Shown piece after piece: positions 1 through 14,100 of a stretch of DNA of 64,000 nt. The notes beneath the pieces are model-generated. The model worked only from the letters and a program-made list of their open reading frames with translations. It did no database searches and had not been told where the DNA came from. Source of the stretch: Cololabis saira (taxonomy: Eukaryota > Chordata > Actinopteri > Beloniformes > Belonidae); the NCBI RefSeq assembly GCF_033807715.1, contig NC_084596.1, forward strand, positions 31,876,879 to 31,940,878. Reading direction: 5' to 3'. Position 1 is the stretch's first letter. Each line of letters starts with the position of its first letter. The translations under genes were made by a program, and so were the position numbers.

Positions 1-2541
1 TGCGACTTGCTTTACTTTAAAGTTTTAAATATAACTGGGATGTATTGAAAGAAGTATTGAGCGAGACTTTCTGTTACACAGTAAAGCTTTTATATGACTT
101 ATATCCAGCCTGCTTTCCAACACCGGCTGCAAAACACAGCAGAGGAAACGGCATGGATCATGCTCGTCAGTGGCTTTATATTTATGGGTCTCTGATCTGC
201 CTGGATCAGAGACCCATGTGGTTCTCTGAAGTTTTGCACGTTGCTAAATTAATATCTTGGTTTGTCATTCTTAACCTCAAAGGCCACACTTGTTAGACCT
301 GTTGCGTTGATTGTCGCCCCACTGCTGCCCCCTGACGGCCAGTCTCGGGAAACAGAGGTTTAACTGAATCATACAGCAGGCTGCATCCTGGATGTTATTG
401 GCGTGCTAGACGACTACAGGTCATGTTATTGCATTGTGAAGCAGTGGGGTTTATTTGGAAAGTACATTCTGTTTCAGTCCAACAGAACGCAGGTCTTAAC
501 TACTAATGGTTCCATTTGAATCCATGTGAAAAGACCTGAGCAGGAGCAACAATCCTCTTGTTAATCTCATTTTATGACAATAGTGTTTCATGAATCATCT
601 TTTACACTTTATATTTTTCCTCATAGACATAGACATGGTATCAGTAATGTCATTCTTAAAGAGACAGCGAGGAAAATGTGTATAATGCTCTAAAACCCAA
701 GGTATTGAATGCATATTTACAACAGTACAGGTATGTTATTTCTCTGAACGTATCCCTGGATTGCTTATGTCATTTGAAAGGTCTGTAGAGGATTGATGCC
801 ACAAAACACAATTGAAAGCAAAACCTAGTTGTTGAGCAGGTAAAACCTCGAAACTCTAGATTTTGACTCAGGAGTCAGTTGTTCATGGCTTGTCCAAAAC
901 TATTACCGTATATTCTTAGATTTGTGTTTGTTTTCTTCCTAGTTTGTTATTGTTTTGTGTTTTTTTTTTTTTAGACGTGAGTCCCTGGAGAAAAAAAAAA
1001 CTGTTACATTTCTCAGAGACCACACATACACTGGATCTGAATGTTTGTCAGTCAAATAACCACGTATCTCAAACACTTCGTCTTGTTCTTCACTCGGGTG
1101 GTATTCTACACCAAACTGTGGACATTCTCTAATAAATAAATAAGAATGAAAAGGAAACCTTTCGGTCCAAATATTAGTATAAAATAAGGACATAAAAATA
1201 CAAAAATATGTTGACAACCTGTTCAAAAGTTGGAAGTGCACGAGAGAGAGTCATAGTCGAGCTGTCAAGAGATCATCCTCGCTGCATTGGGTTGATGTGC
1301 TTGTAACCTAGCAACAACTGGATTGATGACATCACTCGCAGCAATGACAGGTAACACAGGTGAGGTGAGACAAGATGGACAAAAACTCACAGCCAGTTGT
1401 TCAGTAACATGTTCACGATTACGGCATCTGTTGCTTATCTGCATTTACTCTTAATGCTCCATCTGCAGTCTTGCAGATACACTCCGAAATCCATCTAAAT
1501 ATTGTAATGGAGTCTGAAATATAGGTTTGTGCAGCATTGATTCGCTGTGAACTCATTAGTGTCTAAATGCTAAATTTTATCAGTGAGATCCCATCCCTAC
1601 AATGGTCAAGGATCAAAGGAAGTTATTGTTTCAACTTCCTTATTGCTGTCAGTTCTGCTCTTTCCCTAATTTCAAAAGATCTTCTTTTCAGTCTACCTGG
1701 ATTTGAAGTCTTTTGTAGGGATTACTTGAATTTGGCAAGCTCATTACCTGCTTCATATGTAAACAACTTGCAGGAGAGCCCTTTTCCATACTTTCTTAAT
1801 AACTGCAGGCAAGTCCATTGCATGGCGTCACATATTGACGAACAACCATCACAAGAAGATGAAAACCCCACACAGAACGACTCCGTCTGGGCCCAGGAGT
1901 TGAGCCAGGAACCTTTTTGCTGTGAGTCAACAGTGCTAACCACTTATCCTCCCAAGAATATGTAACATGTGGAAACGCAGTCCTTTGAGTGTTTTAAATA
2001 ACATTGTAGAACCGATCATATAACTTTTACATCTGCTCTACGCCAACATTCAACTTTTGAATGAAAGCTAAAGCGTCTTGTGTTGTGGTCCTCACCAAAC
2101 CAGCGCTCGCTTGGATCTACAGCCAATGTAACATTACCATGTCATTAGCATCATTACCCTCCCCACCACAGATCCAAACAACTATCAGTTGGCCTCACAC
2201 ATGTCAAGTCAGCCATATGAAAGTACATGTAGTGACTGAATCTTGAGCAGCCAAACAAACATCTGTTAACGCAACCCGGTGATTTGCAACAATCATGTGG
2301 AAACAGTTGCTATGAGATGCCAGAAAAGTCACATTCCTTCAGCAAGATGACTTTTCAGATTCCTTACGACAACTTGAATTTTCTTTGTCAGGTCTGGTTC
2401 AAAGGTCACTACTACTGCTCTGGAGACTGTAACCCAGACCACATTTCTACAGTCCTACACCTGACTTTAAAGAAGAACTTTAAAGTTGAAAGGTCCTTTT
2501 TAGACTTGAGATCTTTGGGACTTGTGTGTGTCTTTACTTAA
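1..2541. other. colec12: Intron 1 of colec12, no gene seen
   Basis: Sequence between the unseen first exon and exon 2. Short open frames here (e.g. near 45-296 and 1567-1965) match nothing recognised and lack splice or conservation support. A 14-bp perfect hairpin lies at 184-217. Confidence 0.6.
184..217. repeat. Perfect inverted repeat (hairpin)
   Basis: Arms of 14 bp, ATGGGTCTCTGATC and its exact complement, around a 6-nt loop TGCCTG. Confidence 0.8.
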
Positions 2542-3045
2542 AGGGGACCTATTATGGCATCTAATACCTATTTTAAACAGGCCTTAAATGACTTAAAAAC
2601 AAGCTTTTGATTGTTTTTGCTAAATAAATTAGAAATTCAGCCTCTGAGCCATGTCTTTATCTTCCCATTCTCTAACCTCATTATCTATGAGGGATTCTGA
2701 GTGGGCGGGGCTATGATAATGAGGCACTGTGCTGATTGGCTGCCTGAATGACGCGATACACCGCTACGAAAAAATGGTGGAAGCTCCGGCCAGCGGAGTT
2801 AGTTGTGGGCGTGTTTTCACGCATCGGAGGCCAACCGGTGTAAATTGTATTTTGGTTACATAACGAAAGGGAGCAGAATCTGAACGGCTCGTAGATCCAC
2901 ATCACACTGGATGGCTCATCCGGGCGGCTGTACAGACACTGCAGAATTTGGTTGATTTCCTCCTTCTCTGAGTTGTCACCATGAGGGGAGACCACTTTAT
3001 ATATGTTAAAGCAAGAGAAAACGTGTTTTTCATAATAGGTCCCCT
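2542..3045. mobile_element. TTAA-flanked non-autonomous DNA transposon, short copy
   Basis: Inverted ends AGGGGACCTATTATG / CATAATAGGTCCCCT, flanked on both sides by TTAA (2538-2541 and 3046-3049). TTAA target duplications are typical of Kolobok and piggyBac; AGGG-type ends lean to Kolobok, which is inference. No transposase. A 2.5 kb relative is at 12888-15374. The element ends 277 bp before colec12 exon 2. Confidence 0.85.
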
Positions 3046-3322
3046 TTAAAGTGGCTATAAGGACAAAGATGAGATAAATATCACTATCAAAGTGCTCTGC
3101 CGCAGATGAGGGACAGACTTGAAAGAAGACAAGTGTCTTCCAGGCTGTGGGAGACAGAATAATCTCACGGTGTGAAAGAATAATGGAGCATTTATCCAAA
3201 AGAGCTGGGATATCCCAACTTAACGAGTATTTGTAATGGCTCGCTAAATTGATTCAGCGATCTGTGGGTACACATATCAGAGGTTCACATCTGATTTTGT
3301 TTATTTCTCTGTTCCTTCTCAG

Positions 3323-3373
3323 ACGACTTTGCTGATGAGGACGACGTGCAGTCCTTCGGATATAAGAGGTTTG
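3323..3373 (+). CDS. colec12: colec12 coding exon 2: cytoplasmic tail
   Basis: A 51-nt exon preceded by a pyrimidine tract and AG, and followed by GTAAGTG. It reads [18 protein letters not shown] and completes a split Asp codon, as expected after a first exon encoding only Met-Lys. It carries the acidic cluster and the YKRF internalisation-type motif of the family. Both borders are phase 1. Confidence 0.95.
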
Positions 3374-5002
3374 GTAAGTGACTTCTTGACTTCCATCTGT
3401 GTCCACCTGTAAAAGTTCCTATTCTTAATAACTCATCATTGATGTCAGAGGGAATGATTTCCCATCAGGAATACAGAATTTTGGTTGGCTCTCTCCCAGC
3501 GGCAATATTTGTTGAGGTTGAGTAGAAGCCCGCACATAATTTCCCAGAAGCAGCCTTGTTTTTGGCTGCAGTCTTCATCCTTTTTTCTTTCTCTTATAAC
3601 AGCAGTGGGTGCAGTTGAAATGAAACCGCAGCCTCCTGGGTGTTGCTGACTGGTTGACGACTTGCATCGTTATCAGCATACCGTTGTGCTTTTGCTGCAC
3701 TCGGCATAAAAAAAGTCTAAAACCAGAAACTTCATTAGAATTTTCTGTTTATTTTCCTTGTGTGTATCGAGGTCTCAGAGTTAAATTTTCGGGACAGGCT
3801 GTGGTTTTTTTAGTGGTCACAACAAAAACAATACGCTTAATGTGACACACAAAAAAGGGTAATTTCCCATGTCAGAAAAAGAAGAAAAAGACGCCCGTTA
3901 AATGTCCACAGTGCTGCTGAGGGGGGCAGGTAAACCGCTGGCATCACTCAGAGTTCGTTTTTCTTTCCAAACCAGATCAGCTCAGGGATACTTATAGGAT
4001 ATCTGGTGTGAGAAAATCTCTCTTGAGGTCGTATCGCCTGCATTTTTATGGGCTTAAGGTCTGGGCTCTGACTGGGCTGCTCCAAAAGGTGAATTATTTC
4101 TTTTTCTAAAGCGGTTCTGTGGTAAATTTGTTGTTATGCTTGCGGGGTCATTGCTCCTATCACCCAGTTTCTGAGAAGCGTCAGTTGCTGGACAACCAGC
4201 TTGATATTATCCTCTAGGATATTTTGGTAAACTCTGAATTCATTTTTACCTTCAATGTTTTTAAGTGGTCAATGACCTGAGGAAGCAAAGCAGCACCAAA
4301 TCATGCCATGCCTCATTGTGATGATATTTTTTCCTTTTTCACAAATAACAGAACCTTTTCCCCTGCAGACATACAATTAAAAAGTGCATTTTAGACCAAC
4401 ATTAATACAGAGAGCAACATTAATTATTAAAAGACACTTCCCCTTCTTTTACAACAACCCATTTCCATCAGTATCCAAATACGATACAACATCTCCATCT
4501 TTGGTGAAAAGTGTCCATTTTCATTTGTAGCCTTGCGGTCATCTGTTCCACGATGTAAACCTGCTTCAGTCTCTGCTTCCACTGTGTTATCATCGGTGAT
4601 TTAGTGCCCTTCCAATTGACAGTAATCATTTTTTTGGCAATCAGTAACAAAATCTGCAGTATGCATCTCTGTTCTGCGTTATATGTTTCCTTTGTTACAA
4701 CTCCCAACAAGTACACCGCAGGGTCCAGAGGAACATTTACTTTGACAATATTTTTAATTTCTACTTTGACATTTTTCCAAAACACTTGAATTGATGGACA
4801 GTCCCAAAAGATATGTGTGTAATCCCCAAATCCCCAATTGTGATGATGTTTGGATGTTGGTGAGCTGTGCTTAGGAGTCTTCTTGACTGGGTGTCCACTT
4901 TAGGAAGAGTAGGCCCAGTACTAAACGTCTCCATGTTTCTTTTTTTTCTTTTTTCTTTTTTTATTTATTAACATACAGTGCAAACAACGACAAAAGACGA
5001 CA

Positions 5003-5101
<99 letters not shown>

Positions 5102-8100
5102 AAGATGATGAAAGTAGTACATAAATTGAGAATATTAATTCGAGAGTAAATAAGTTAAACAAATAAATAATTATCATATAGAGTGGTGTAGCACGATATA
5201 ATATAAATATAGCCTAATAATATATTAATATCCTAATATATAACAATTTTTATAAAATATTATAACATATAACCAAATTATATCACCACGTCTCCATGTT
5301 TCTAACTGTTGAAGCTTAAAGTCTTTGAACAGTTTTTTGGATCCCTTTCCAGCCTTGGGTAGATGAACTACTCTTGATCATGTGATTTCTGGGATCTTTT
5401 GGGCGGGTGTAGTTTATATCAGCAGATGTTTCTTATGAACAGCAAAGCTAAAGTCTTTTAGCTTCAAACCACATCCCCAAACTCATTGAGCCAATTGGAC
5501 TCCGGTGTGTAGCGTGATGACGCCATTGAGCTTTATTTGAAGTAAGTGGACGTTTGTGGGTGCATTCGCTCACTTTTCCCTCCACAACTGCGTTGTCTTA
5601 AGCCTATTATTGTGACTTGTATGAAGCTGAAATGACATTTTAAAGAAGATTAAATTAGAGCCGGCGCAGCAGCCTAAACTGTCCCCGTAACCCAAACCAG
5701 GATAAGTGGAAGTTAATGTTTACATGGATACAGCAGATAACCAGTTAAGTTAACAAATTAAAATTACAATGGTTGAAAACATGGCTGCGGGTTGTCTTAT
5801 AATCCAATATATTTAGCGTGGTTAAAAGTGCATGCTTAAGTGTCCTGGACTGATGACAACTTCATTCTCAAAACAATGTAGCAAACATGCGTTTGGCTCC
5901 AACCACCAGTGCTACGAGCTGGGTTAGCTGTGCCAAAGGTTGTAGTTGTTGCACTCCTCCAGTAACGCTGTTCAGGTGTGTATTAGTAGTGTATTAGTGT
6001 ATTAGTAGACACATTGTAAATAAGCATTCTCGTTGTTGTTTTCCATTTACTTTGGTGGGATTTTGTGAAATGGACTTGCACAGTTTAGGCTAATATATAC
6101 TGTATGTTACGGTAAATGTAGAAAAACGGCTTTTTTGCAAAATAGCCGGCAGGGCGGTGAATATGTAAAATAGCCGGCCAAACGGCTATTTTGCAAAATA
6201 GCCGTTAATATGCAAAATAACCGTCAGTGCGGCTAATGTAGAAAAACGGCAGTAGCCGGTTAATGCTGTGGATGTGTCAGACCCAACACTTTTTCGGGGA
6301 GTGTAACGTTAGGCTTCTTCAACAGCCATAAACAGCCTTGTCAACAACAAGCATGTGCAGCATATGGGCTTCTTCCATTGGCTGCTACGCACCAACTGCA
6401 CTGATTGGCGACTGTAAGTGACTGGTTTGAAGCGCAAATTTCATCCATTCAACTGAACTGTAGGCTATTCTGTAGTGTAGTAACTGGACTCTATCTACCA
6501 AATGAATTACGTTTGCTTAGTTTGTTTTGGTTTAATCAATTTGTGCAAATGGAGGAGGAGGAGAGGCCTCATCTCATCATGCGCTTCGGGTTTGCGCGAT
6601 TCGGGTTTAGGAGCGCACCTTCCATGAGAGAGACGCAACAACTGTTCGTCTGTTTTGGAGGTGCAAAGAGAAGGTGGGAATAGATCTTTCCTCACAAAGA
6701 CTGTCACACTGGGTATTTGCGAGTACATTTCCCAGACCTATAAGGCTGGTAGAGGTGAGTGCACTCCACTGCGCTTTGCCACCTCGGTGGCAACGCTCTA
6801 TTCTGGGGTGCCAATGACGTGATCTGTAGTTTGCATTATTCGTTTTGGAATAGGCTCAATTTAGGAATATACTGCATGGGATTTGAACTCAGAATAATTG
6901 CTATAATTGCCACGGCATGCCACATCGAGCATCGAGACTGGAGATGATTAAAAATGTGATGTCCGCGCACCATGAGCTTAAAAATGTATGTACTTTGCAA
7001 AATAGCCGTTTTTCAACATTAGCCGCCCTGACGTTTATTTTGCACATTCACCGTTTGGCCGGCTATTTTACATATTCACCGCCCTGCCGGTTATTTTGCA
7101 CATTAGCCGGTTATTTTGCAAAAGAGCCGTTTTTCTACATTAACCGTAACATATATACAACAAAAAGCTCTGTATTTTTAAACCATATTGACATGACAAA
7201 ACACATATTTGGGATTTGGTGGGACAGTGTTGGACGGTGTTTCCTCACTCATTGTTATTGGCTCTACGCTGAAGGCTACGGACTGCCTGTGTTTTCCTCT
7301 CCCACTCGTATCCATGTCTCTGAAACAAAGCAAAAGCACATTCCAAAATGCTGGACAAGTCTTTTAAATCATCTTCCTCACATACTCATGTACTGACAGA
7401 AAAGTATGTCGTCCTGCTGTTTGTGTCTTTATTGAGGGGAAGAATCAGGTCCGCTCTGACATCTGCTTTCCACAAGAGGTCTGTTATCCCACTGGGATCT
7501 GCTTCCCGTGTCCATACTGGAAGTTTATTCAGTGCAAAGCTACGTACTGGGAGAGCGGGAGAGGTGGAGGATGCAGTATGGTGTTTTCACCATCCAGGTC
7601 TGCACTGTGCTGTGTCAGCAAAGTGCCAAGTAAGGAGAGGGAGGAGGGGGGTGGAAAAAAATATCTATTTCCCCCGAAAAATCAGTTTTTCTCAGCTCTA
7701 CTTCTTCTTTCTCATTCTTAACATGTCTCAGTGTCTTTTGATAGTTTTTTTTCCTTTTCTTTCGGTAATCCTCTTTTATTTTTATCTGATTCAAGGGGGA
7801 GACATATGTCAGCGGTTTTATTTTGAGCTGAGGAGTCGCATTCCTTGCCCGACTTATTTTTGGGAGCAAAACAGCAAGTGGTTTTAATTTACGGGGACTT
7901 TATGACCAGAGAAGAATGCTCTCGGAACACGTCTGTTACTTACACCCCCCTCCAGGGCATGCATGCCGTTTCTGCTCTGTTATTCTAATGAAAGATTACT
8001 CGCTCGTGTTTTCAATAAGGACCAGAGGGGGTTAAGACGAGGAGAGAGGGAGAAGACATTAAGGGATTTTGGAGAAGTTGGAGAATAAAATGAACAACAG

Positions 8101-11100
8101 GGGATGGAAGTGGGAGCCCGTAACAGATAGAACAACACAGACCACTGCTGGAGAGGAGGGACATGTTCTCCATCTCATCTGGATTAGTAGTCTGTGACTG
8201 GTCGCGTATGGAGGGTCAGTCCCAGACGTAGGTCAGCTGCAGGTTAGCTGCATGGGTTCCTGCGCTCAACAGCCTCTCAATGAAGTCCTGGCTTCATTCG
8301 CGTAAATATGGCTGACACGCAAAAAAGCTTGCAGCTCATCTCAGCAGTCAGCAGAGCCACATGTTCGTTCAGCGCCAGCTGTCGTCAGCTGGCAAAGAAA
8401 AGTGTGTTTACAGATACCATGAGGATTATGAGTTTTGTAACTTATGTGAGTTTAGAAAAAAATCCAAATGGAAATACTAACTAGGGTGGAAAAATATCTT
8501 GCAGCTACACTTTTCTGAAATGCTCTCAGAATTAGACATAGTTTATGTGTGAAGTGTTGCTCTTATTTATGATCTCGTTGTCTTTGAACAGTACGCTTTA
8601 GCTGGAAAAAAGGTATTTTTCTGACTTATTGACATTGTTTTTTTTAAGCTGAATCCTTTATTATCCATCCATCCATCCGTCCGTCCGTCCGTCCGTCCGT
8701 CCGTCCGTCCGTCCGTCCGTCCGTCCGTCCATCCATCCATCCGTCCGTCCATCCATCCATCCATCCATCCATCCATCCATCCATCTACACAGTGGGAAAG
8801 TAGGACCCACCCATCCCTAAGTAAAAATGATAAACATTTATATAACAACTGCATTTTGATAAAGATTTTTCAGGGTTTTAAAAGAAAGTCGTAGATTGGA
8901 TTTTGCCGTCATTCAGGGACCAATCAGAAGGCTGACCAAGGGTCAATTGATTACAGCAGAGATTGCGGTCTATGGGCCTGATTTACTAAAGGTTTGCGTG
9001 CGTAAAAACGTGTGCAAACTTGACAGCACCCGCAAACCAATGTGCCAGCTGATCTACTAACAGCGTGCAAAGAGGACTGCGCCTCTCAAATGCGCAAAAT
9101 AGCACACGCTATTCATTTAGTACTTTTGCCCTGATGAATAATCAATATGGGGCGTACCCGCCAGAAATCGCTAAATACTGGGAGGGGAAGATGCAAATTG
9201 GTCCATTTACCACGCGCAATGAGATTTACCAAGCCTGAACGTTTTTGCGGGGATTGTGATTGCGTCTGTATTTAATACGTTCGAAAGGAAGGTGCTAATC
9301 TCCACATGCAAAAGGAGAAATATTTTATTTGAATGTTAAATCGAGTATTATTCAGCAAAAGGTTGCCACAGGAGGCACATTCATTTTTTTATTTGTGATA
9401 ATAAATAAATCACGTGTTTTCATGGAGAAAAAAGTGTTTCTTATTGTGCGCCTGTTCTGCAGTTGTCATACCCCGGTGTTGTGCCGTATTCAGCACCCCT
9501 GCTGTGAAAAGCACCCCCTCGTCTGACAAAAATGATATTCTCATTCCGTGTCACGTTCTGTTTAGCGTCCAGTTTTGTGTTAATGATTCATGTTTAAATG
9601 CGCTCATGGATTCCACAATAGTCATACTTTCCCACAATCACAGTCACAGATAACAAAAATCGGGTAAATGGTTATTGATGTCATTAATTAATAGCCTGAT
9701 AACTGTGTTGTCTTCCATAATATTTGTAAATATATATAATATAAACTCCTAAGTATGTGTTTGTGTGAGTGTGTATATATAAATATATTGAAGTGTCAGT
9801 GTGTTGTTTTTTTTCTTGGTCTACTTACCATTGAATATACGAGGGGGTGCTTTTCACGGCAGGGGTGCTGAATACTGCACAACAATTTGCCTCTTCCACT
9901 AATATCTCTAACCCAACTCGTCAAATTTCATTTTGCGCTTGCGACTATATCCTGCTTTCCATCCAGACTCTCCATGGCGCAAAGTTTGCGCCGCAAACCG
10001 TAAGACGCGCAACACCTCATTTAAATACTGCGGTTTGCACCTGTTATCAATTGCGCACGCAATCTTAGTTGATCACCCGCAAAACACACAACAACAGCAC
10101 GTGCAAACTTTTTCAGTGTACACGCAATTTAGTACTCTTTATTTAGGATCTTAGTAAATCGGGCCCTATGTCCGCTGTGGACTAAATATGTTTCTCTGTG
10201 GTGACGGATCAGAAATGCAGCAGTTATGTGGTGGCAGAATCCCTTTTCCCCACTGGAAATTAAATAGTTTGGATAAGAAATAACTTTTTCTCCAAGTCTT
10301 GAGTCACTGCCGTTATGTTTGTTAAGTCGAGTAAATATTGTTGTGTTCGCAGAGAACACCAAAACAGTTTTCAACCAAATATGCTACCCGTGGCATGAAC
10401 CTGTACGTTACATTCAAAGTAAAATACAAATGAATATATGCTAGCATCCGGGATCCAAAAACCAACAGTAGTATTGAATTAAAACCTGTCAGCGTAGCTT
10501 ATCAGATGGAGCAAGCCTTTATCTGGCAGTGTATTTCTGAACAAATGGTGGCTAGAATCAGCTTGTAAACTGAGTCCATGTTTTAATTAACTTGTCCAAT
10601 GTGTGGTCCTTTGTGTGAGTTAACAGTGGGAGTATGGCCTTAAGAGAAATAAAAGGTTTCCCACCTGTGGTGCACCCCCGACAGGTCACCCTTCTATCAC
10701 AGGTTAGATACAATTAAGATGTAATTATAAAAACCTGCTGTATGTTGTTTGCCAGTGGAAAAACAGACTTAGTTCTTTTTTACAGACTAATAAATAATGT
10801 TGGGTTTTCTCTGCCTGAAACATATAAACAAACATGAACACATGGTAAGTCAATCAAACAGGGAGGCTACGTGTGCATTTGTCAGAAGAAGCAAAATGCC
10901 CTGCTGAACATTTCCGTATGCAAATATGAGAGGAATTTAGTGCTATGAAATGCTTTGCGTGAGAAATCAGGCATGGGCATGTACACCTGGATGCTACATG
11001 GCATTACCGTTCCTGTCTGAACTCTCACAAGGTTCAGTTTATTTTCAAGCATGCTGTAAAAATGCATCCCAGCTGCTTTGACTTCCGTCTCAACTATATT

Positions 11101-14100
11101 GCTGGAACTTGGAATACACTCATTACTGTTCAGAACATCGGAAGAGGAGTTCCCTCAAACTCAAAGATTGATCTCAGGCATAAAATATGACTCTTGTGGA
11201 GGAGTCAGAGTAGCTTCTGTCTTTAAGTGGTTTTAGATATATATATATATAGCTGTGGTTGTTCTGACTGAAATAGGTTCAACCGCCTCATCAAACTTCT
11301 TCACACCAGTCTCCGCTGGATCCCTCGGGATGCATTGACCAATGTTGTTGACACGCCTGCAACCGACTGTCATCTGATAGGTTCTCTTCTCTCACATAAT
11401 GGATGTTTTTCAAGCTCAGCGTTCACAGCTGGTTTTGGCCCCGTTACAAAAACAACACATACGATCCTGGAAGTGTCTTAACTCCATCTTCAGCCGACAA
11501 TAGGCAAGGCAAGTTTATTTATGTAGCACAATTCAACACAAGGTAATTCAAAGTGCTTTACATCAACATTAAAAGCGGCAAGACACAATTAAACAGTAAA
11601 TAACAAATAAAATGAAACAAAATTATGAGAAAAGAAGGTCAAATAATAAAAAGCACAAGTTGCTGAAAACTAAGGGCAGTAGAGTAACGCAGGTACACAT
11701 CTCATTCACGGTTTTCAGAAAGTATTTAATTTAAGAGTATGCTTAAAGTGCATGTGCATGTGTCTCAGCATCAGTGTAAAACTTGATGGAAACCTTTTGT
11801 TCCCGAGGCGGGGCCAAAATCAACCTCGCTGCTTCCTCTGTTTGAAAACCTGCAGAAAGTTGAAATGAAAAATATGCATTTGTCTTTGTTTTGCTGTGAG
11901 TGCGAGTGCTGCCCCACTCTCAGACCTGGCTGTGGGGCTTTTGTTCCCCCTGGCAGGGTTTCAGTTGGCCAGCAAACAGCACAGGGATGTTCTTGTTTAT
12001 GCATTAGTACGTGTATTTTTTTTTGTATGTGCCTTTACTCAGTTTTCAAGGGTTTTAAAATATCTATCCAAACGTCTGTTTTCTCTATTAACATCTGCAT
12101 GGCTGCAGCAAAGGTAAATATCTGAACCGCTGAGTCAGCCAGACCGTACCTACACCGATGTTTATGATTGTAGGATTGACTCCACAGTGCAGCAGCATTT
12201 CAGCGTTAGTTCACCCACATCACTGACAATCAGTTATTTTTTAAGCTTAAAAACTTCAAAAACATTTCAAAAATGCAAAACCTCCCTTTGCTCTTCAAGT
12301 TTGACCTGATCTGTCCTGTACTTCTGAAACCTGATCCCAGTGAAGTAACTGTGTGTCTTCTGTTGGGCTCAAGGGCTCAGTTTTAGCTTCTGTCTCTTTT
12401 CAAAAGGCCTCGATTCAATCTGGTCGTATGTTACTGCATTTTTGCCATTAGATCATCATAACACTGGAACTTTAAGCTGATATCTTTTAAACCCTGTTTC
12501 AATGGGTATCTTGTTGTTATTCAGTTTCCAAATTGCTCTTCAGCCAGCGGTGGTAAAAGGTGACTGGGAGTGGTTGTGAGGTTTATGCTAGCCTGGCCAA
12601 CCTTTCAGGTTCATTTCCTCTACAAAGAATTGGTCTGGTTCTTCTGAATTAGACTTCAATTTCTATGGAGCAGTACTAACGATTCAGAAGAAGCTCTCCG
12701 TGGACAACAGTGGATAGACATACAACCAATCAGAGAAAAGACACATGACTAAGCATCAACCAGACTAGTATAAACAAAAAAACATCAATGACAGTGAACA
12801 GCTGTCAGTTTTGCAGTAAAAGTGTGTTGATCCAAGGTTTTAGTACTAATTATCCCTATCTTGGTTGCTTTGAGAAGTTGCTCTTAAAGGGGACATATTA
12901 TGGCATTTAATGTATATTTTAAACAGGCCTTGAATGTCTTAAAAAATGTCCTAAAGCTTGTTTTTTCTACATAAATCAGAAATTCAGCCTGTGGGCCATG
13001 TCACTAGTTTTACCGCTTCTAATAAAGCCTTTTTCTGTGCTTCATTCTGAGGGGAGGCGAGGCTATGATAATGAGGCTCTGTGCTGATTGGCTGCTTGAA
13101 TGACGTGTAGGAGGGGAGGAGACAAAGCGTCGTTCCGGGGAGAAGAGCAGCGGCTGCGTAGCAAAGCGTGTCCACGGTTCTGCGTTAAATAGACACTTAC
13201 CCCTATGCCGTAGGCTCTGCGTTGGTGTAACGCGGAACCATAAATCAGCCTTTAGTCACCTCGTCTTCACACAGGAAGATTGAATTTAATTCTAAACAGG
13301 TACACCACAGTTATTTACTCCAATTCCTCATCATTTCACTTCTTATGTTACAAGACAAATGAATCATGTTAACTGTAAAGAAATCACAACACTGAATTTT
13401 CACAAATGGCAACTTTATTGTTAAAATATATAAATATATATATGAACAGCTCCAGGTGCATTGATTTGAAAATCTGAAACCACAGAAGAAAAATGTATTA
13501 CGGTACTGAGCCGCCGGCTCCCCCGGAGCCCCCGGGTTCGGAGCTCCGGGTTCGGAGCAGCTCCGTTGCTCCGGAGCTAAGCTAAATACTTAGCCCATGC
13601 AAAGATCATACAAATATAAATAACATTAAAAAAAACGTAACTTACCGCTGACTCGTGTGCAGTTACCGGGTCCGTGCTGTTGGAACTGATCCTTTTATGA
13701 GGGTAAATGTCGATGCAAAACCTCATTTTAACTCTCCCTCGCTGTTGAAACCGGTGGAAAACAGTCACCGCTGCCAGAGCCGGATTAAATAAATGGACTA
13801 CACTAGGCAGACTGTGATTTTTGGGCCCCCCTCCATCGATGTTATTTATGAAATCTTAAACTTACCAAAGTTACTAATAAAACTTAATTCACATTTTACA
13901 TAGCATAGTCATAGTCAAGTTGGTTCTTTGTATTCCAAAATAAGTCATGTGTTGTATATTAAACAGTCTATCAGACTATTTTTAGATTTTTATTATTTAT
14001 ACGTTATTACAATGCTCTATTAAATGCTATTAAATTATCCTTATCTTATCGATTTTGAGCATTTTGCAGAAAATCTTGATTAAATGTGTTGATTAAATTG

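Larger units (their letters stand above)
4400..5350 (-). mobile_element. L1-like LINE fragment, ORF2 C-terminal region, interrupted
   Basis: On the minus strand, 4468-4850 reads ...[20 protein letters not shown]..., then [13 protein letters not shown], the HIFWDCP and LLIAK..NWK patterns near the C-terminus of L1/Tx1-type ORF2. It is broken by a 347-bp insertion (4941-5287). No complete ORF remains. Boundaries are approximate. Confidence 0.75.

Noticed and set aside
45..296. 83-residue open frame at the window start
   Set aside because: No recognisable family, no splice or conservation signal, inside colec12 intron 1.
2218..2224. ATGAAAG as a candidate colec12 first exon
   Set aside because: It reads Met-Lys-G but is followed by TACATG, not a GT donor. 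No other ATGAAAG-GT or ATGAAGG-type site was found, so exon 1 is taken to lie upstream of the window.
8664..8784. Regular array that might suggest a CRISPR-like structure
   Set aside because: Unit is 4 bp with no spacers; a vertebrate microsatellite.
8567..8854. Minus-strand frame with repeated GWTDGR/DGWM peptides
   Set aside because: Translation of the CCAT/CCGT simple repeat.
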